Assembly: GCA_937916485.1 (NCBI GenBank)
Contig: CALFSV010000353.1
Location: forward strand, 1 to 34,365
Source: an uncultured Paracoccaceae bacterium
Lineage (GTDB): Bacteria; Pseudomonadota; Alphaproteobacteria; Rhodobacterales; Rhodobacteraceae
DNA: 34,365 nt
Reading direction: 5' to 3'
The translations under genes were made by a program, and so were the position numbers. This document shows positions 7,921 through 16,444 of the stretch, piece by piece (within the stretch, counting starts at the first letter, position 1; every line of letters starts with the position of its first letter). Under the pieces are notes generated by a model that was not told the origin of the DNA, made no database searches, and saw nothing but the letters and a program-made list of their open reading frames with translations.

Positions 7921-8721
7921 TCAAGCGACGGCGGCCATGATCTGGTCCAGCACCAACGCGCCATAGCGTGCGTTGGCGTGCATGATGTCGTCAGAGGGCT
8001 GCTTGATCCGCGCACCTGCTGTCAGACGGTGCGCACCGTCCATATAGGGCCGGGCGGTCAGGATGCCGTCCTCGATCGTTTCGGGCGGTTGAGGTATGTA
8101 ATGCGCCCCATGCTCTGCCATCGTTCTTGCCGCTGCATCCTCGAACACGGCGGACAGCCCGTCGGCGTCGCCGTTCTCCAATGCCACATGATGCGCGCGG
8201 GTGGTGACCCGCCGTTTGGCCTTGATCGACGCACTGACCCTTGGTTGGCTGGTCAGGTAGATCGGCCGGTCGGTGCCATTGCGCAAATGGGCGGCGAACC
8301 TCGGCCCAAGCCTTGTCGCCAGTGAGGCCGCAATCGTGTCCCGTGCGGCGGGATATGAGACGAGCCGCTCTGGTCCGTCCGCCAGATCGGTGGCGGATTC
8401 AAGCGACGGCAACCCGATCCAGCGGCAATCGCGATAGGTGTTTGCCGCATTGGCAAGCGAGACAAGGCAACCGGCCACGACAAAGGCATCGAAGTCGCGC
8501 AGGGTCACCGCGTCGATCCCGCTGAGGGTTCGGAACGCCCTTTGGGTAGCCTCGGACGTGGCGACCAGCCGCCCGTCGACCGAAGCGGTCTGAAGCAAGA
8601 GGTCCTTGTGCGCCCCTACGAACCGCGCTTCGACCCCCGGCCAACGGCCCGGGTTGTCGGCCCAGGCCTCTTTCAAGGCGCCGACGTGGGAATTGCCAAA
8701 GATACAGACCCGTTTTGTCAT
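7921..8721 (-). CDS. SGNH/GDSL-hydrolase-like protein
   Basis: The 266-aa protein begins with a beta-strand and then GNSHVGALK, placing a candidate nucleophile (Ser11) as in SGNH hydrolases. Near the C-terminus, DIMHANARYG supplies the matching DxxH pair (Asp245, His248). These three residues form the expected esterase triad. The substrate is not known; in the family, polysaccharide or glycan O-acyl groups are common. There is no signal peptide, so it is probably cytoplasmic. Its ATG overlaps the last 4 bp (ATGA) of the upstream GSCFA gene, so the two are translationally coupled and probably act together. It ends 31 bp from convergent folE2. Confidence 0.7.
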   Translation of the reverse strand: MTKRVCIFGNSHVGALKEAWADNPGRWPGVEARFVGAHKDLLLQTASVDGRLVATSEATQRAFRTLSGIDAVTLRDFDAFVVAGCLVSLANAANTYRDCRWIGLPSLESATDLADGPERLVSYPAARDTIAASLATRLGPRFAAHLRNGTDRPIYLTSQPRVSASIKAKRRVTTRAHHVALENGDADGLSAVFEDAAARTMAEHGAHYIPQPPETIEDGILTARPYMDGAHRLTAGARIKQPSDDIMHANARYGALVLDQIMAAVA

Positions 8722-9785
8722 CTGGCAAACGCTTGCAGCAACAGGTCCTCGCAGACGAGGTCGTCTGCGGTGTCACCGTCGCTTTCGTTCTCATCGACCG
8801 GAGGGGGCAGGGGCGGGGCGGTGTCCCGATCAATCCCAAGGCCATGGCCCCCAAGGAAAATCGACATCACCTTGTCGACACCTGCAGGGCTGACACTGCG
8901 CAGGTTCTCTTCAAACCACGGCCCGCCCGATGCCGGGTGGGTCACGATCTCGAACGAGGGGAAATAATCGACGTCATCGGTCTCTTCCACGAATTCGCCT
9001 ACAGCGCCGCGCAAGGTCGCCTTGGACCAGCTTGTGGCATCAAGGACGTGGCGACCCGTGGCCGTGGCCGTCAGGGGCACCGGCGACACCGTCAGGATCA
9101 GCGACATCGCCGGGTTGAAGCGCCGCAAGAGGGCCTTGATGGCGTGCAGATCGGCAAGGATCTCTGAATGGCGGAAGTTGCGAAAGACATATGCCTCTGA
9201 ATCGAATGTGCCGCCGGCGACGCCAGGGCACAGGGGAAGGACGCGGCCGGTGGCCCGATCTTCCCAGGCCTCCGTCAGGCCGAGGGTAAAGATAAAGACG
9301 TCCGACTGACGCAGCATTCGGGACGTGCGTTCAAGGTGGTAGTCGCGGTGCAACAGGACCTCCTCCACGCTTGCCAGCCCCTCAGGCTCTACCTGCGGGC
9401 GGAGGGCATCGACGAAACGACCCTCCCGGTCCCAGACGAGCCGGGGATCGGCCTGACCTTCGGCGACCTCTTCCAGAAGCTGGCGCATCTGGCGGGCAGT
9501 GTAGACGTTGCCATAGCGACCGGAAAACAACCCGTAGCCGTAGCGTTTGGCGACAGCCTCGGTCATCGAGCGGGGAGGCGGTTCGGCGTCCAGAACGGTG
9601 CAACCGGCGTCGCGCAGATAGCGCCCGATGTGCTGGGCAAAACAGCTTCCAGCGGTGGCGACGCGGGTGTCGGGGCGGATCGAAATGGTTGGCTGCTAGA
9701 GATCCGGAAAGGCGGCGCGATCTGCCTCTGCCACGGCGGTCTTCCAGAAGGCCCTTGCAGGCAGGCTGGTATAAGGATGGTTCAA
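8718..9785 (-). pseudogene. GSCFA-family protein interrupted by an in-frame amber codon
   Basis: Reading from a TTG at 9785 (GGGGG ribosome binding site just upstream) gives MNHPYTSLPARAFWKTAVAE... for 29 codons. A TAG follows at codon 30 (9698-9696), and the same frame then continues for 325 codons. Codons 46-50 (9650-9636) read GSCFA, followed by QHIGR, the defining motif of the GSCFA family, which is related to SGNH hydrolases. Homologues usually have an aromatic residue, typically Trp, where the stop falls, so TGG to TAG is the simplest explanation. The longest ATG-initiated frame (8718-9566) starts after the GSCFA motif and so lacks the predicted nucleophile. Either the gene is inactive, or this is a sequencing error, or the amber codon is read through. 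It overlaps the SGNH gene by 4 bp. Confidence 0.75.
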
Positions 9786-9963
9786 ATCGGCCCCCGAAAT
9801 GACGTCGCGTGTACCACAGATTTATCGCACCCTAGGGACGAAGCCCGCCAGCAATGTGGCGGCATGGCGGAGAGAATGGGACAGTTGTCCGTTCTACGCA
9901 GGCAAGCGGGCCGGCTGGCAAAGGCCTCTTGACTTGGCGTGACGGTGAGGCCAACGCTCCACC

Positions 9964-11415
9964 ATGCTCGACATCCGACCTCTGGGATATGTGATTGGCC
10001 TTCTGGTCGCGACGCTGGGGCTGACCATGCTTGGGCCGCTTTTTGCTGACCTGTCGGCGGGCAACGGCCATTGGCCGGTCTTTCTCGAAAGCTCTGTCAT
10101 TACTGTCATGACCGGGTGCCTTGTCGCACTGGCCTGTTCCAACGGGGTGCGCACCGGTGGACTGACCCTGCGACAGACCTTTTTGCTGACCTCTCTGGTC
10201 TGGGTGACGCTGCCGACCTTTGGGGCCTTGCCCTTCATGCTAGGGGCCTCGAACTCGAGCGTGACGGACGCCTTTTTCGAGGCGATGTCCGGAATCACCA
10301 CGACCGGTTCGACCGTCCTGACCGGTATCGAAGACCTGCCACAAGGTTTGTTGTTGTGGCGTGGCATCCTGCAATGGCTGGGCGGTATCGGTATCATCGT
10401 CATGGCAATGGTGTTCCTGCCCGAACTCAAGGTCGGCGGCATGCAGGTGTTCCGCTCAGAAGCTTTTGAGACGATGGGGAAAATCCTGCCAAGGGCCGCC
10501 GAGATTGCCAGCAACATCTCGGTCATCTACGTCTCGCTTACCGTGGCCTGCGCCCTTGCCTATGTGGCCAGTGGCATGACGCCATTCGATGCCGCGGTGC
10601 ATGCCATGACGACCTTGTCGACCGGAGGGTTCGCCAACTCGGACGCGTCGTTCGGGGCATATGGGGCAGGGGCGCACTATGTCGGAACCGTCTTCATGTT
10701 CCTCGCGGCCTGTCCGTTCGTGCGCTATGTGCAGCTCTTGGCCGGGGACGTCCGCCCGTTGTGGCGCGACAGCCAGGTTCGGGCTTTCGTGGTGGTCATC
10801 GCCATTTGCGTCGTGGCGGTCAGCCTGTCGCTTGCCCGAAACATCCACGGTTTCAATGAGATCGCCTTTCGCGAGTCGCTGTTCAATGTCGTCTCGATCA
10901 TGTCGGGCACCGGCTATGCCAGTGCCGACTACATGACATGGGGGCCGTTCTGCGTGACCATGTTCTTCTTTATCGGTCTAATCGGCGGCTGCGCGGGATC
11001 GACCGCCTGTTCGGTCAAGATTTTTCGCTACCAGATCCTGTTCGCCTCGATCCGGTCCCAGATCAGCCAGCTACACTCGCCCCACGGGGTGTTCGAGCCG
11101 CGCTATGATGGCCGCAAGGTGGGCGAGGATGTCCTGAACTCGGTCATGGCCTTTTTCGTCGTCTTCATTGTGTCGGTGGGCATCGTTTCGGTTCTGCTGA
11201 GTTTGACGGGTCTGGACTTCATCACCTCTGTCTCGGGCGCGGCGACGGCGCTTGCCAATGTGGGGCCGGGACTTGGGCTTGAGATTGGGCCAGCCGGGAA
11301 CTTTGCCGGGTTGAACGATGTGGCCAAGTGGATCCTGTCGGTGGCCATGTTCGTGGGCCGGTTGGAAATGATGGTTGTGCTGGTCCTTGTGACCGCCAGA
11401 TTTTGGAGAGCGTGA
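9964..11415 (+). CDS. trkH: TrkH-family potassium uptake protein
   Basis: The 483-aa inner-membrane protein is the ion-translocating subunit of a Trk K+ uptake system. The four pore-loop selectivity segments, each with the required glycine, are visible in order: GITTTGST, LSTGGFA, SGTGYAS and ANVGPGLG. Each lies between pairs of membrane helices, as in the fourfold pseudo-symmetric SKT family. TrkH normally works with the cytoplasmic regulator TrkA; no trkA is in the window. The TGA stop overlaps the ATG of the next gene (TGATG at 11413-11417), so translation of the two is likely coupled. It is divergent from the GSCFA/SGNH pair. Confidence 0.93.
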   Translation: MLDIRPLGYVIGLLVATLGLTMLGPLFADLSAGNGHWPVFLESSVITVMTGCLVALACSNGVRTGGLTLRQTFLLTSLVWVTLPTFGALPFMLGASNSSVTDAFFEAMSGITTTGSTVLTGIEDLPQGLLLWRGILQWLGGIGIIVMAMVFLPELKVGGMQVFRSEAFETMGKILPRAAEIASNISVIYVSLTVACALAYVASGMTPFDAAVHAMTTLSTGGFANSDASFGAYGAGAHYVGTVFMFLAACPFVRYVQLLAGDVRPLWRDSQVRAFVVVIAICVVAVSLSLARNIHGFNEIAFRESLFNVVSIMSGTGYASADYMTWGPFCVTMFFFIGLIGGCAGSTACSVKIFRYQILFASIRSQISQLHSPHGVFEPRYDGRKVGEDVLNSVMAFFVVFIVSVGIVSVLLSLTGLDFITSVSGAATALANVGPGLGLEIGPAGNFAGLNDVAKWILSVAMFVGRLEMMVVLVLVTARFWRA

Positions 11416-13010
11416 TGCAAAGACCTCTGGGCGCGCAATTGTCCCATATGCTCAAGGACCGCGGGGTCGAGGTCATCTTTGGCATCCCCGGTGTCCACAA
11501 TCAGGAAATGTATCGGGGCATTGAAGAGTCGGGGCTGACCCACGTCCTGGCCCGCCATGAGCAGGGCGCAGGCTTCATGGCCGACGGCTATGCCCGGGCG
11601 ACGGGCAGGCCAGGTGTCTGCTACGTCATTACCGGTCCGGGTTTGTGCAACATCATGACCCCGATGGGTCAGGCCTATTCGGACAGTGTGCCGATGCTGG
11701 TCCTGTCGTCCTGCCTGGACGAGACCTCTGCCCGACGGGGGCAATTGCACCAGATGAAGGATCAGGAAGGGGCCGCACGCACGGTCTGCGACTGGTCCGA
11801 AACGGCGCGGACAGCCGACGCCGCCTACGCCCTGATCGACCGCGCGTTTGCCGAGTTTGCGGGGGCGCGTCCGCGACCCAAGCATTTGTCGGCTCCGATC
11901 GCGTTGTTACAATCAACAGCCCCCGGGGCTGTTCCTGCCCCCCGTTTCCCGGAGGGGCCGCCTGCTTTGCGCGCATTGCCCGATCCGCGTTTGATCGAGC
12001 AGGCCGCTGAGGCCCTTGCGGGGGCCGAACGTCCGTTGATCGTGTTTGGCGGCGGTGCGGCTGCCAATTCGGCCGAAGCCCGCCGCCTGATTGCCCGCAG
12101 CGGGGCGGCCAGCTTTACCACCTATGCCGGACGCGGCCTGATCCCGGACGAAACGCCCGGGCACTTTGGCGCCTTTCTGGCACGGCCCGGCAGTGCCACC
12201 GTCTTTGCGGCGGCCGACCTGGTGGTGGCCATCGGGACCGCCTTGTCCGAGGTTGATCTTTGGCGGGCGCATCCGGGGCACAACTGCCCGTTCATCCGAA
12301 TTGATATTGATCCGGAAGAGCTGGCGTCCCTGCCGGCCATGCTAAGGATCGCGGGGGACGCTGGGCAGGCGATGGCAGCGCTGGCCGGGGCATTGCCGAT
12401 CGACCGCGATCCTGCTTGGCCTGAGGGCAAAGTCGCAGGCTTTCGCGATCATTGGCGGGCCGAGATCGAGGCCGAACGCCCCGGCATTCTGCCGGTCGCC
12501 GACGCCCTGCGGTCCTGTTTGCCGTCTGGCACGATGATCTATTCGGACATGACCCAGTTTGCCTATGCCGCCAAGGAGGTCTGGCCGATGGACCGGCCCG
12601 GGCATTGGCATCACCCCTATGGTTTCGGAACCTTGGGTTATGCGCTTCCTGCGGCGATTGGCGGGGCCATCGGGCGCAAGGGCCTTCCGACGCTGGCCAT
12701 CGCGGGGGACTACGGGTTCCAGTATTCGGTGCAGGAACTTGCCGTTGCGGTGGAGCTCGGGCTGCCCTTGCCGATCATCCTTTGGGACAATGGCAAACTG
12801 GGCGAGATCGAGCAATCGATGGTCGCCGCACAGATCGCGCCGAACGCCGTTGTTCAGCGCAATCCCGATTTCCTGTTGCTTGCGCAGGCTTATGGTGCCT
12901 ACGCCGCAGCACCCCGGACCCTGGAAGAGATGACACAGGCCGTGCAGTCCGCTTTTGCCGCCGATGGGCCGACACTGATCCGGATCACCCCGGATATTGC
13001 AGCTGGCTAA
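11415..13010 (+). CDS. ThDP-dependent 2-oxoacid decarboxylase, likely 5-guanidino-2-oxopentanoate decarboxylase (AruI-like)
   Basis: The 531-aa protein has the three-domain plan of the acetolactate synthase / pyruvate decarboxylase superfamily. The N-terminal Pyr domain holds the ThDP-activating glutamate in ARHEQGAGFMADGYAR (Glu49). A Rossmann-like middle domain spans about 190-330. The C-terminal PP domain carries the Mg-ThDP motif, GDYG (431-434) through DN (458-459). The family resemblance is closest to AruI-type enzymes, which decarboxylate the 2-oxoacid of arginine in the arginine transaminase pathway. That substrate assignment is tentative, because acetolactate synthase-like and benzoylformate decarboxylase-like enzymes share these motifs. 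No arginine transaminase is adjacent. Its start overlaps the trkH stop. Confidence 0.75.
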   Translation: MQRPLGAQLSHMLKDRGVEVIFGIPGVHNQEMYRGIEESGLTHVLARHEQGAGFMADGYARATGRPGVCYVITGPGLCNIMTPMGQAYSDSVPMLVLSSCLDETSARRGQLHQMKDQEGAARTVCDWSETARTADAAYALIDRAFAEFAGARPRPKHLSAPIALLQSTAPGAVPAPRFPEGPPALRALPDPRLIEQAAEALAGAERPLIVFGGGAAANSAEARRLIARSGAASFTTYAGRGLIPDETPGHFGAFLARPGSATVFAAADLVVAIGTALSEVDLWRAHPGHNCPFIRIDIDPEELASLPAMLRIAGDAGQAMAALAGALPIDRDPAWPEGKVAGFRDHWRAEIEAERPGILPVADALRSCLPSGTMIYSDMTQFAYAAKEVWPMDRPGHWHHPYGFGTLGYALPAAIGGAIGRKGLPTLAIAGDYGFQYSVQELAVAVELGLPLPIILWDNGKLGEIEQSMVAAQIAPNAVVQRNPDFLLLAQAYGAYAAAPRTLEEMTQAVQSAFAADGPTLIRITPDIAAG

Positions 13011-13043
13011 GGCGGGACGGGTGTTTGGCGCAGCCCACCTAGT

Positions 13044-14813
13044 TCACTCCCAGCAGCTGACCAGAACCGTCAGGGCGCCTGCCTCGCGGGTCAAAAGCTC
13101 GGGCGTCATGGCCTGAACCGAGGTGGTCGTCCGATACCCAATGCCTGCGGCATCAAGCGACGCGTTGATCGAGCTTGCGTTGATCGAATAGCTGACTTCG
13201 GCTGGCAGGACCTGACCGTTGCGCGCCTCTTTGGGCAAGAGCATCCCCAGAACGGCCCCACCGTTGTCAAGGACCGGGCCACCGGCATCACCGGGCTGGG
13301 TCTGGATCGACAATCGCTTGACCTCTTGTTCGCCATTCAGGCCCTGCAAGTCCGCAAGAGTCCCGAATGTGACGGCAGGGGCCGCCAAAAGGCCGCCGTA
13401 GGGGTAACCCGCCACCGCAACCTCTGCCTGAAGACGCGGTGTGCCGGACTGAAATGCGGCCACGTCAAGCGGCGAGATTTGATCGTCAGAGCGTAGAACG
13501 GCCAGCCCAAGCTGGTCATCGCGATGAACGACTTGGGCGACATGGGTGCCGTCCAGAACCACTTCACCGCAGCCTTCCACCGCCTCGAGGGTCGTCAGCA
13601 CGGTCCCTTCTGCATCGATGTAAAAGCCCGAGCGGGACAGGATTGGTTGCCGAATGGCAAGCCCCGAGATCAGGTCAACCGCTTGCTCTTCGCCCGGGCT
13701 GGTCAATCCAGGATCAAGGACACCATCATTGATGGCAAAGCTTGCCTGCATGATATCAAGGATGCGGTCCCGACGCGCCTCATCGCCCGCAGGCCAGACT
13801 AGGGCAAAGCCCTTGATCGCCCCGCCCGACAGGGAGGCAGTGATATAGGTGTGGCGGTCGCCGTCGATCCCCTCGATGAAGAAACTGTCGTTGTCACGCT
13901 CGCGCGGGCCATCGGCGGGGACGATCTCAAGGGTCTGAAGGATTTCATAAAGGCCGAAAAGCCGGGTCTGATCGCCGGGCTGCGAAATCAGCAGAACCGT
14001 CGCATCAAGATCGCCTGTCGCCTCAAAGCGGGCGAAGGGCGGGGCGTAGGCGGCAAATGACACGACGCCGGAGGGCACTTCGATCTCGATTCCGGTCGCG
14101 TCGTCGCGCACCAACTCCATGTCCATGCCATCAAGGACCGCATTATAGGCACCGACAAGGTGCGCGCGCTGCAAGCTCGTCAAAACGCCGGTCGGCTCAT
14201 AGCCGTTGGCGGCCTGCCAGTCGGACATGGCCCCCCGGGTTCCGCGCCCAAAGGCCCCATCGATGGAAGAGTTGTAGAAGCCGGCCCATTGTAGAGCGAT
14301 CTGCAGGGCCTCACGCTCGGACCGATCCAGAAGGGCTTCGCTGGCGCGGGCCTGACCGACCGTCTCATCCGGAACGATGATAGGCTCAGCGGCGATAGGT
14401 TCGGCAACCGCCGCGGTCTCGGGCACTGTGACAACGGGGGCTGTGACAATCGGGGCGGGGGTTTGGTCAAGTGTTGCACCGATGGGCCAGAATTGCTGAA
14501 GGAACTGGCTGCCATCGACGATATAGCTATCAGCTGGAATCGATCTTTGGCCGCGCAACTCTTCCAGCACATTCAGGGCAGTCTCGGGGGCGAATGGACC
14601 CAAGGCGACGACGTACCAGCCCGATCCGATGGCATAGCCGTTCACATTTGGCACGACCTGCGCATAGTCGCGTGCACGGTTCTGGCCGCGAACAAGTGTA
14701 GGTTGCGCCTCAACCTGTACCCAAACACCGTTCTCTTGTGCCCAACCTGCACCCGAAAAAAAGCCCGACAGCAACAAGCCCGCCAGAGCCCCTCTCAATA
14801 CATCTCTCGCCAA
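13044..14813 (-). CDS. secreted peptidoglycan-binding protein with a degenerate trypsin-like domain (pseudoprotease)
   Basis: From the TTG at 14813 the protein has 589 residues: a signal peptide ending near GAGWA, a segment of about 75 aa resembling SPOR/sporulation-type repeats, and a Pro/Val/Ala linker. A peptidoglycan-binding-1 domain follows (about 160-215, with the typical [14 protein letters not shown] core). A middle region of about 140 aa is unassigned, and the chymotrypsin-fold domain is at about 380-557. The Ser position reads GDAGGP instead of GDSGGP (Ala510). The His position reads [11 protein letters not shown] instead of the usual VxTNxHVVxGC. Both catalytic residues are therefore missing. 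Cysteines in EGC and the terminal SCWE could pair. It is probably periplasmic. An ATG at 14897 would add 28 residues but lacks a ribosome binding site and places the signal peptide internally, so I prefer the TTG start. Confidence 0.75.
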   Translation of the reverse strand: MARDVLRGALAGLLLSGFFSGAGWAQENGVWVQVEAQPTLVRGQNRARDYAQVVPNVNGYAIGSGWYVVALGPFAPETALNVLEELRGQRSIPADSYIVDGSQFLQQFWPIGATLDQTPAPIVTAPVVTVPETAAVAEPIAAEPIIVPDETVGQARASEALLDRSEREALQIALQWAGFYNSSIDGAFGRGTRGAMSDWQAANGYEPTGVLTSLQRAHLVGAYNAVLDGMDMELVRDDATGIEIEVPSGVVSFAAYAPPFARFEATGDLDATVLLISQPGDQTRLFGLYEILQTLEIVPADGPRERDNDSFFIEGIDGDRHTYITASLSGGAIKGFALVWPAGDEARRDRILDIMQASFAINDGVLDPGLTSPGEEQAVDLISGLAIRQPILSRSGFYIDAEGTVLTTLEAVEGCGEVVLDGTHVAQVVHRDDQLGLAVLRSDDQISPLDVAAFQSGTPRLQAEVAVAGYPYGGLLAAPAVTFGTLADLQGLNGEQEVKRLSIQTQPGDAGGPVLDNGGAVLGMLLPKEARNGQVLPAEVSYSINASSINASLDAAGIGYRTTTSVQAMTPELLTREAGALTVLVSCWE

Positions 14814-14936
14814 AACGACCCATCCCGCAAAAAATCCGTGTTCAGCGGGCAATTTAGCAGAGAACGGGGCAGGTGCAGCAGGATTTTCACCCCCCATTCA
14901 CGGAATTGTCACAGCGTGGCAAGAAGGCCCTTCCAA

Positions 14937-14965
14937 TTGACCCCGGCGGGCACCCGCAATATGGA
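14937..14965 (+). promoter_or_regulatory. sigma-70-type promoter for the glyQ operon
   Basis: TTGACC (14937-14942) and TATGGA (14960-14965) have exactly 17 bp between them. Initiation near 14972 would give a leader of about 25 nt containing the GAGG ribosome binding site at 14985-14988. This supports the glyQ start at 14997 rather than the in-frame ATG at 14961, which lies within the -10 element. Confidence 0.6.
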
Positions 14966-14996
14966 ACGCAGGATTGCCCAACCCCGAGGTTTGCCC

Positions 14997-15917
14997 ATGT
15001 CCACAACCCCACGCAGCTTTCAGGAAATCATCCTGCGGCTTCAGTCCTATTGGGCGTCCAAGGGCTGTGCCATCCTGCAACCCTACGACATGGAGGTCGG
15101 GGCAGGGACCTTTCACCCTGCGACGACCCTGCGGGCGCTGGGCAGCCGGTCTTGGGCCGCGGCCTATGTGCAGCCGTCGCGCCGTCCCACAGATGGGCGC
15201 TATGGTGAAAACCCCAACCGTTTGCAGCACTATTACCAGTATCAGGTCATCATCAAACCCTCGCCGCCCGATCTTCAGGACCTGTATCTGGGATCGCTGG
15301 CTGCCATCGGGATCGATGCCAGCCTGCACGACATCCGTTTTGTCGAGGACGATTGGGAAAGCCCGACGCTTGGCGCCTGGGGCCTTGGCTGGGAAGTGTG
15401 GTGCGACGGCATGGAGGTGTCCCAATTCACCTATTTTCAACAGGTCGGCGGGCATGATTGCCGCCCGGTGTCGGGTGAGCTGACCTACGGGTTAGAGCGG
15501 CTGGCGATGTATGTCCTGGGCGTCGACCACGTCATGGACATGCCGTTCAACGACCCCCAGACCCCGATTCCGCTGACCTATGGCGACATTTTCCGCCAGA
15601 GCGAAGAAGAATACTCGCGCCACAACTTTGACGCTGCCACAACAGAGGCCCTTCTGCGCCATTTCGAGGATGCAGAGGCGGAATGCGCGCGGTTGCTCGC
15701 AGTCCCGGCCGAGGATCCAAAGACCGGCAAGCGGATCATCATGGCCCATCCGGCCTATGACCAATGCATCAAGGCCAGCCATCTGTTCAACCTGCTGGAC
15801 GCGCGCGGCGTCATCTCTGTCACGGAGCGGCAGGCCTATATCGGAAGGGTGCGCGCGCTGGCCAAGGCCTGCGCGGATGCCTTTGTCCAAACAGAAGCCG
15901 GGGGGTGGGCGGCGTGA
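14997..15917 (+). CDS. glyQ: glycyl-tRNA synthetase alpha subunit
   Basis: The 306-aa protein is the catalytic subunit of the bacterial alpha2-beta2 glycyl-tRNA synthetase, which activates glycine with ATP and charges tRNA-Gly. It shows the class II core of Gly[14 protein letters not shown] at the N-terminus, [18 protein letters not shown], then [19 protein letters not shown] and the strongly conserved FTYFQQVGG and [12 protein letters not shown] segments. Length matches the family (about 300). The start MSTTPRSF follows GAGG at 14985. Its TGA overlaps the GTG start of the next gene (GTGA, 15914-15917). The gene order glyQ, small membrane gene, glyS is compact and coupled. Confidence 0.97.
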   Translation: MSTTPRSFQEIILRLQSYWASKGCAILQPYDMEVGAGTFHPATTLRALGSRSWAAAYVQPSRRPTDGRYGENPNRLQHYYQYQVIIKPSPPDLQDLYLGSLAAIGIDASLHDIRFVEDDWESPTLGAWGLGWEVWCDGMEVSQFTYFQQVGGHDCRPVSGELTYGLERLAMYVLGVDHVMDMPFNDPQTPIPLTYGDIFRQSEEEYSRHNFDAATTEALLRHFEDAEAECARLLAVPAEDPKTGKRIIMAHPAYDQCIKASHLFNLLDARGVISVTERQAYIGRVRALAKACADAFVQTEAGGWAA

Positions 15918-16444
15918 TTGGCCGCATCGCCATAGTGGGGATTGTGATGAGCGCATTGATCGCGGGAGTGGCCCTCTATTACCTTCAGATCTACGCCTAC
16001 TATGTTGAGGTCACCGCAGAAGAGGCGGGAAATGTGCAATTGGTCTCCCTGTATTCCGATGAACCAGAGCCAATTTTGTTTGAAAACTTCAAGGCTATTA
16101 ACAGCGGCTCGTCTCCGGTCCGGTACCGGGCCTGCTTTGAAACACCGCTGAGCCAGGCGATGTTGACGGAAACCTACTTCACTTACCCCGACGCAGAGCC
16201 GTTGGTGGCCCCGGGCTGGTTTGACTGTTTTGACGCCAACACCTTGGGCGAGGCGCTTGAAACCGGTGAGGCGATTGCCTTCCTCGGGGTCGAGAACATC
16301 ACATACGGTATCGACCGCGTTGTCGCCGTCTACGACGACGGCCGGGCCTTTGCCTGGCACCAGATCAACCACTGCGGCGAGGTCGTTTTTGACGGAAACC
16401 CCGCCCCCGAGGGCTGCCTGCCCGCTCCCGAAAGGCTGCAATAA
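15914..16444 (+). CDS. DUF6446-like membrane-anchored protein between glyQ and glyS
   Basis: The 176-aa protein starts with GTG at 15914. An N-terminal hydrophobic helix (about residues 5-25) is followed by a soluble domain that is probably periplasmic. The domain has four cysteines (in RACFE, FDCFD, NHCGE and EGCLP), suitable for two disulfides. Sequence and position agree with the DUF6446 family of Rhodobacteraceae; this is from memory, not a search. No enzymatic motif is seen and the function is unknown. It overlaps glyQ by 4 bp and glyS by 1 bp (TAATG), so its translation is tied to both synthetase subunits. Confidence 0.82.
   Translation: MIGRIAIVGIVMSALIAGVALYYLQIYAYYVEVTAEEAGNVQLVSLYSDEPEPILFENFKAINSGSSPVRYRACFETPLSQAMLTETYFTYPDAEPLVAPGWFDCFDANTLGEALETGEAIAFLGVENITYGIDRVVAVYDDGRAFAWHQINHCGEVVFDGNPAPEGCLPAPERLQ

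Noticed and set aside
9964..13010. Defence or toxin system around the GSCFA, trkH and decarboxylase genes
   Set aside because: No nuclease, helicase, antitoxin, retron or effector-like motif is seen. The genes match ordinary transport and metabolic families.
14961..14997. Alternative glyQ start at the ATG at 14961
   Set aside because: It sits on the -10 element of a well-spaced promoter and lacks a ribosome binding site; 14997 has GAGG upstream and the conserved N-terminus.
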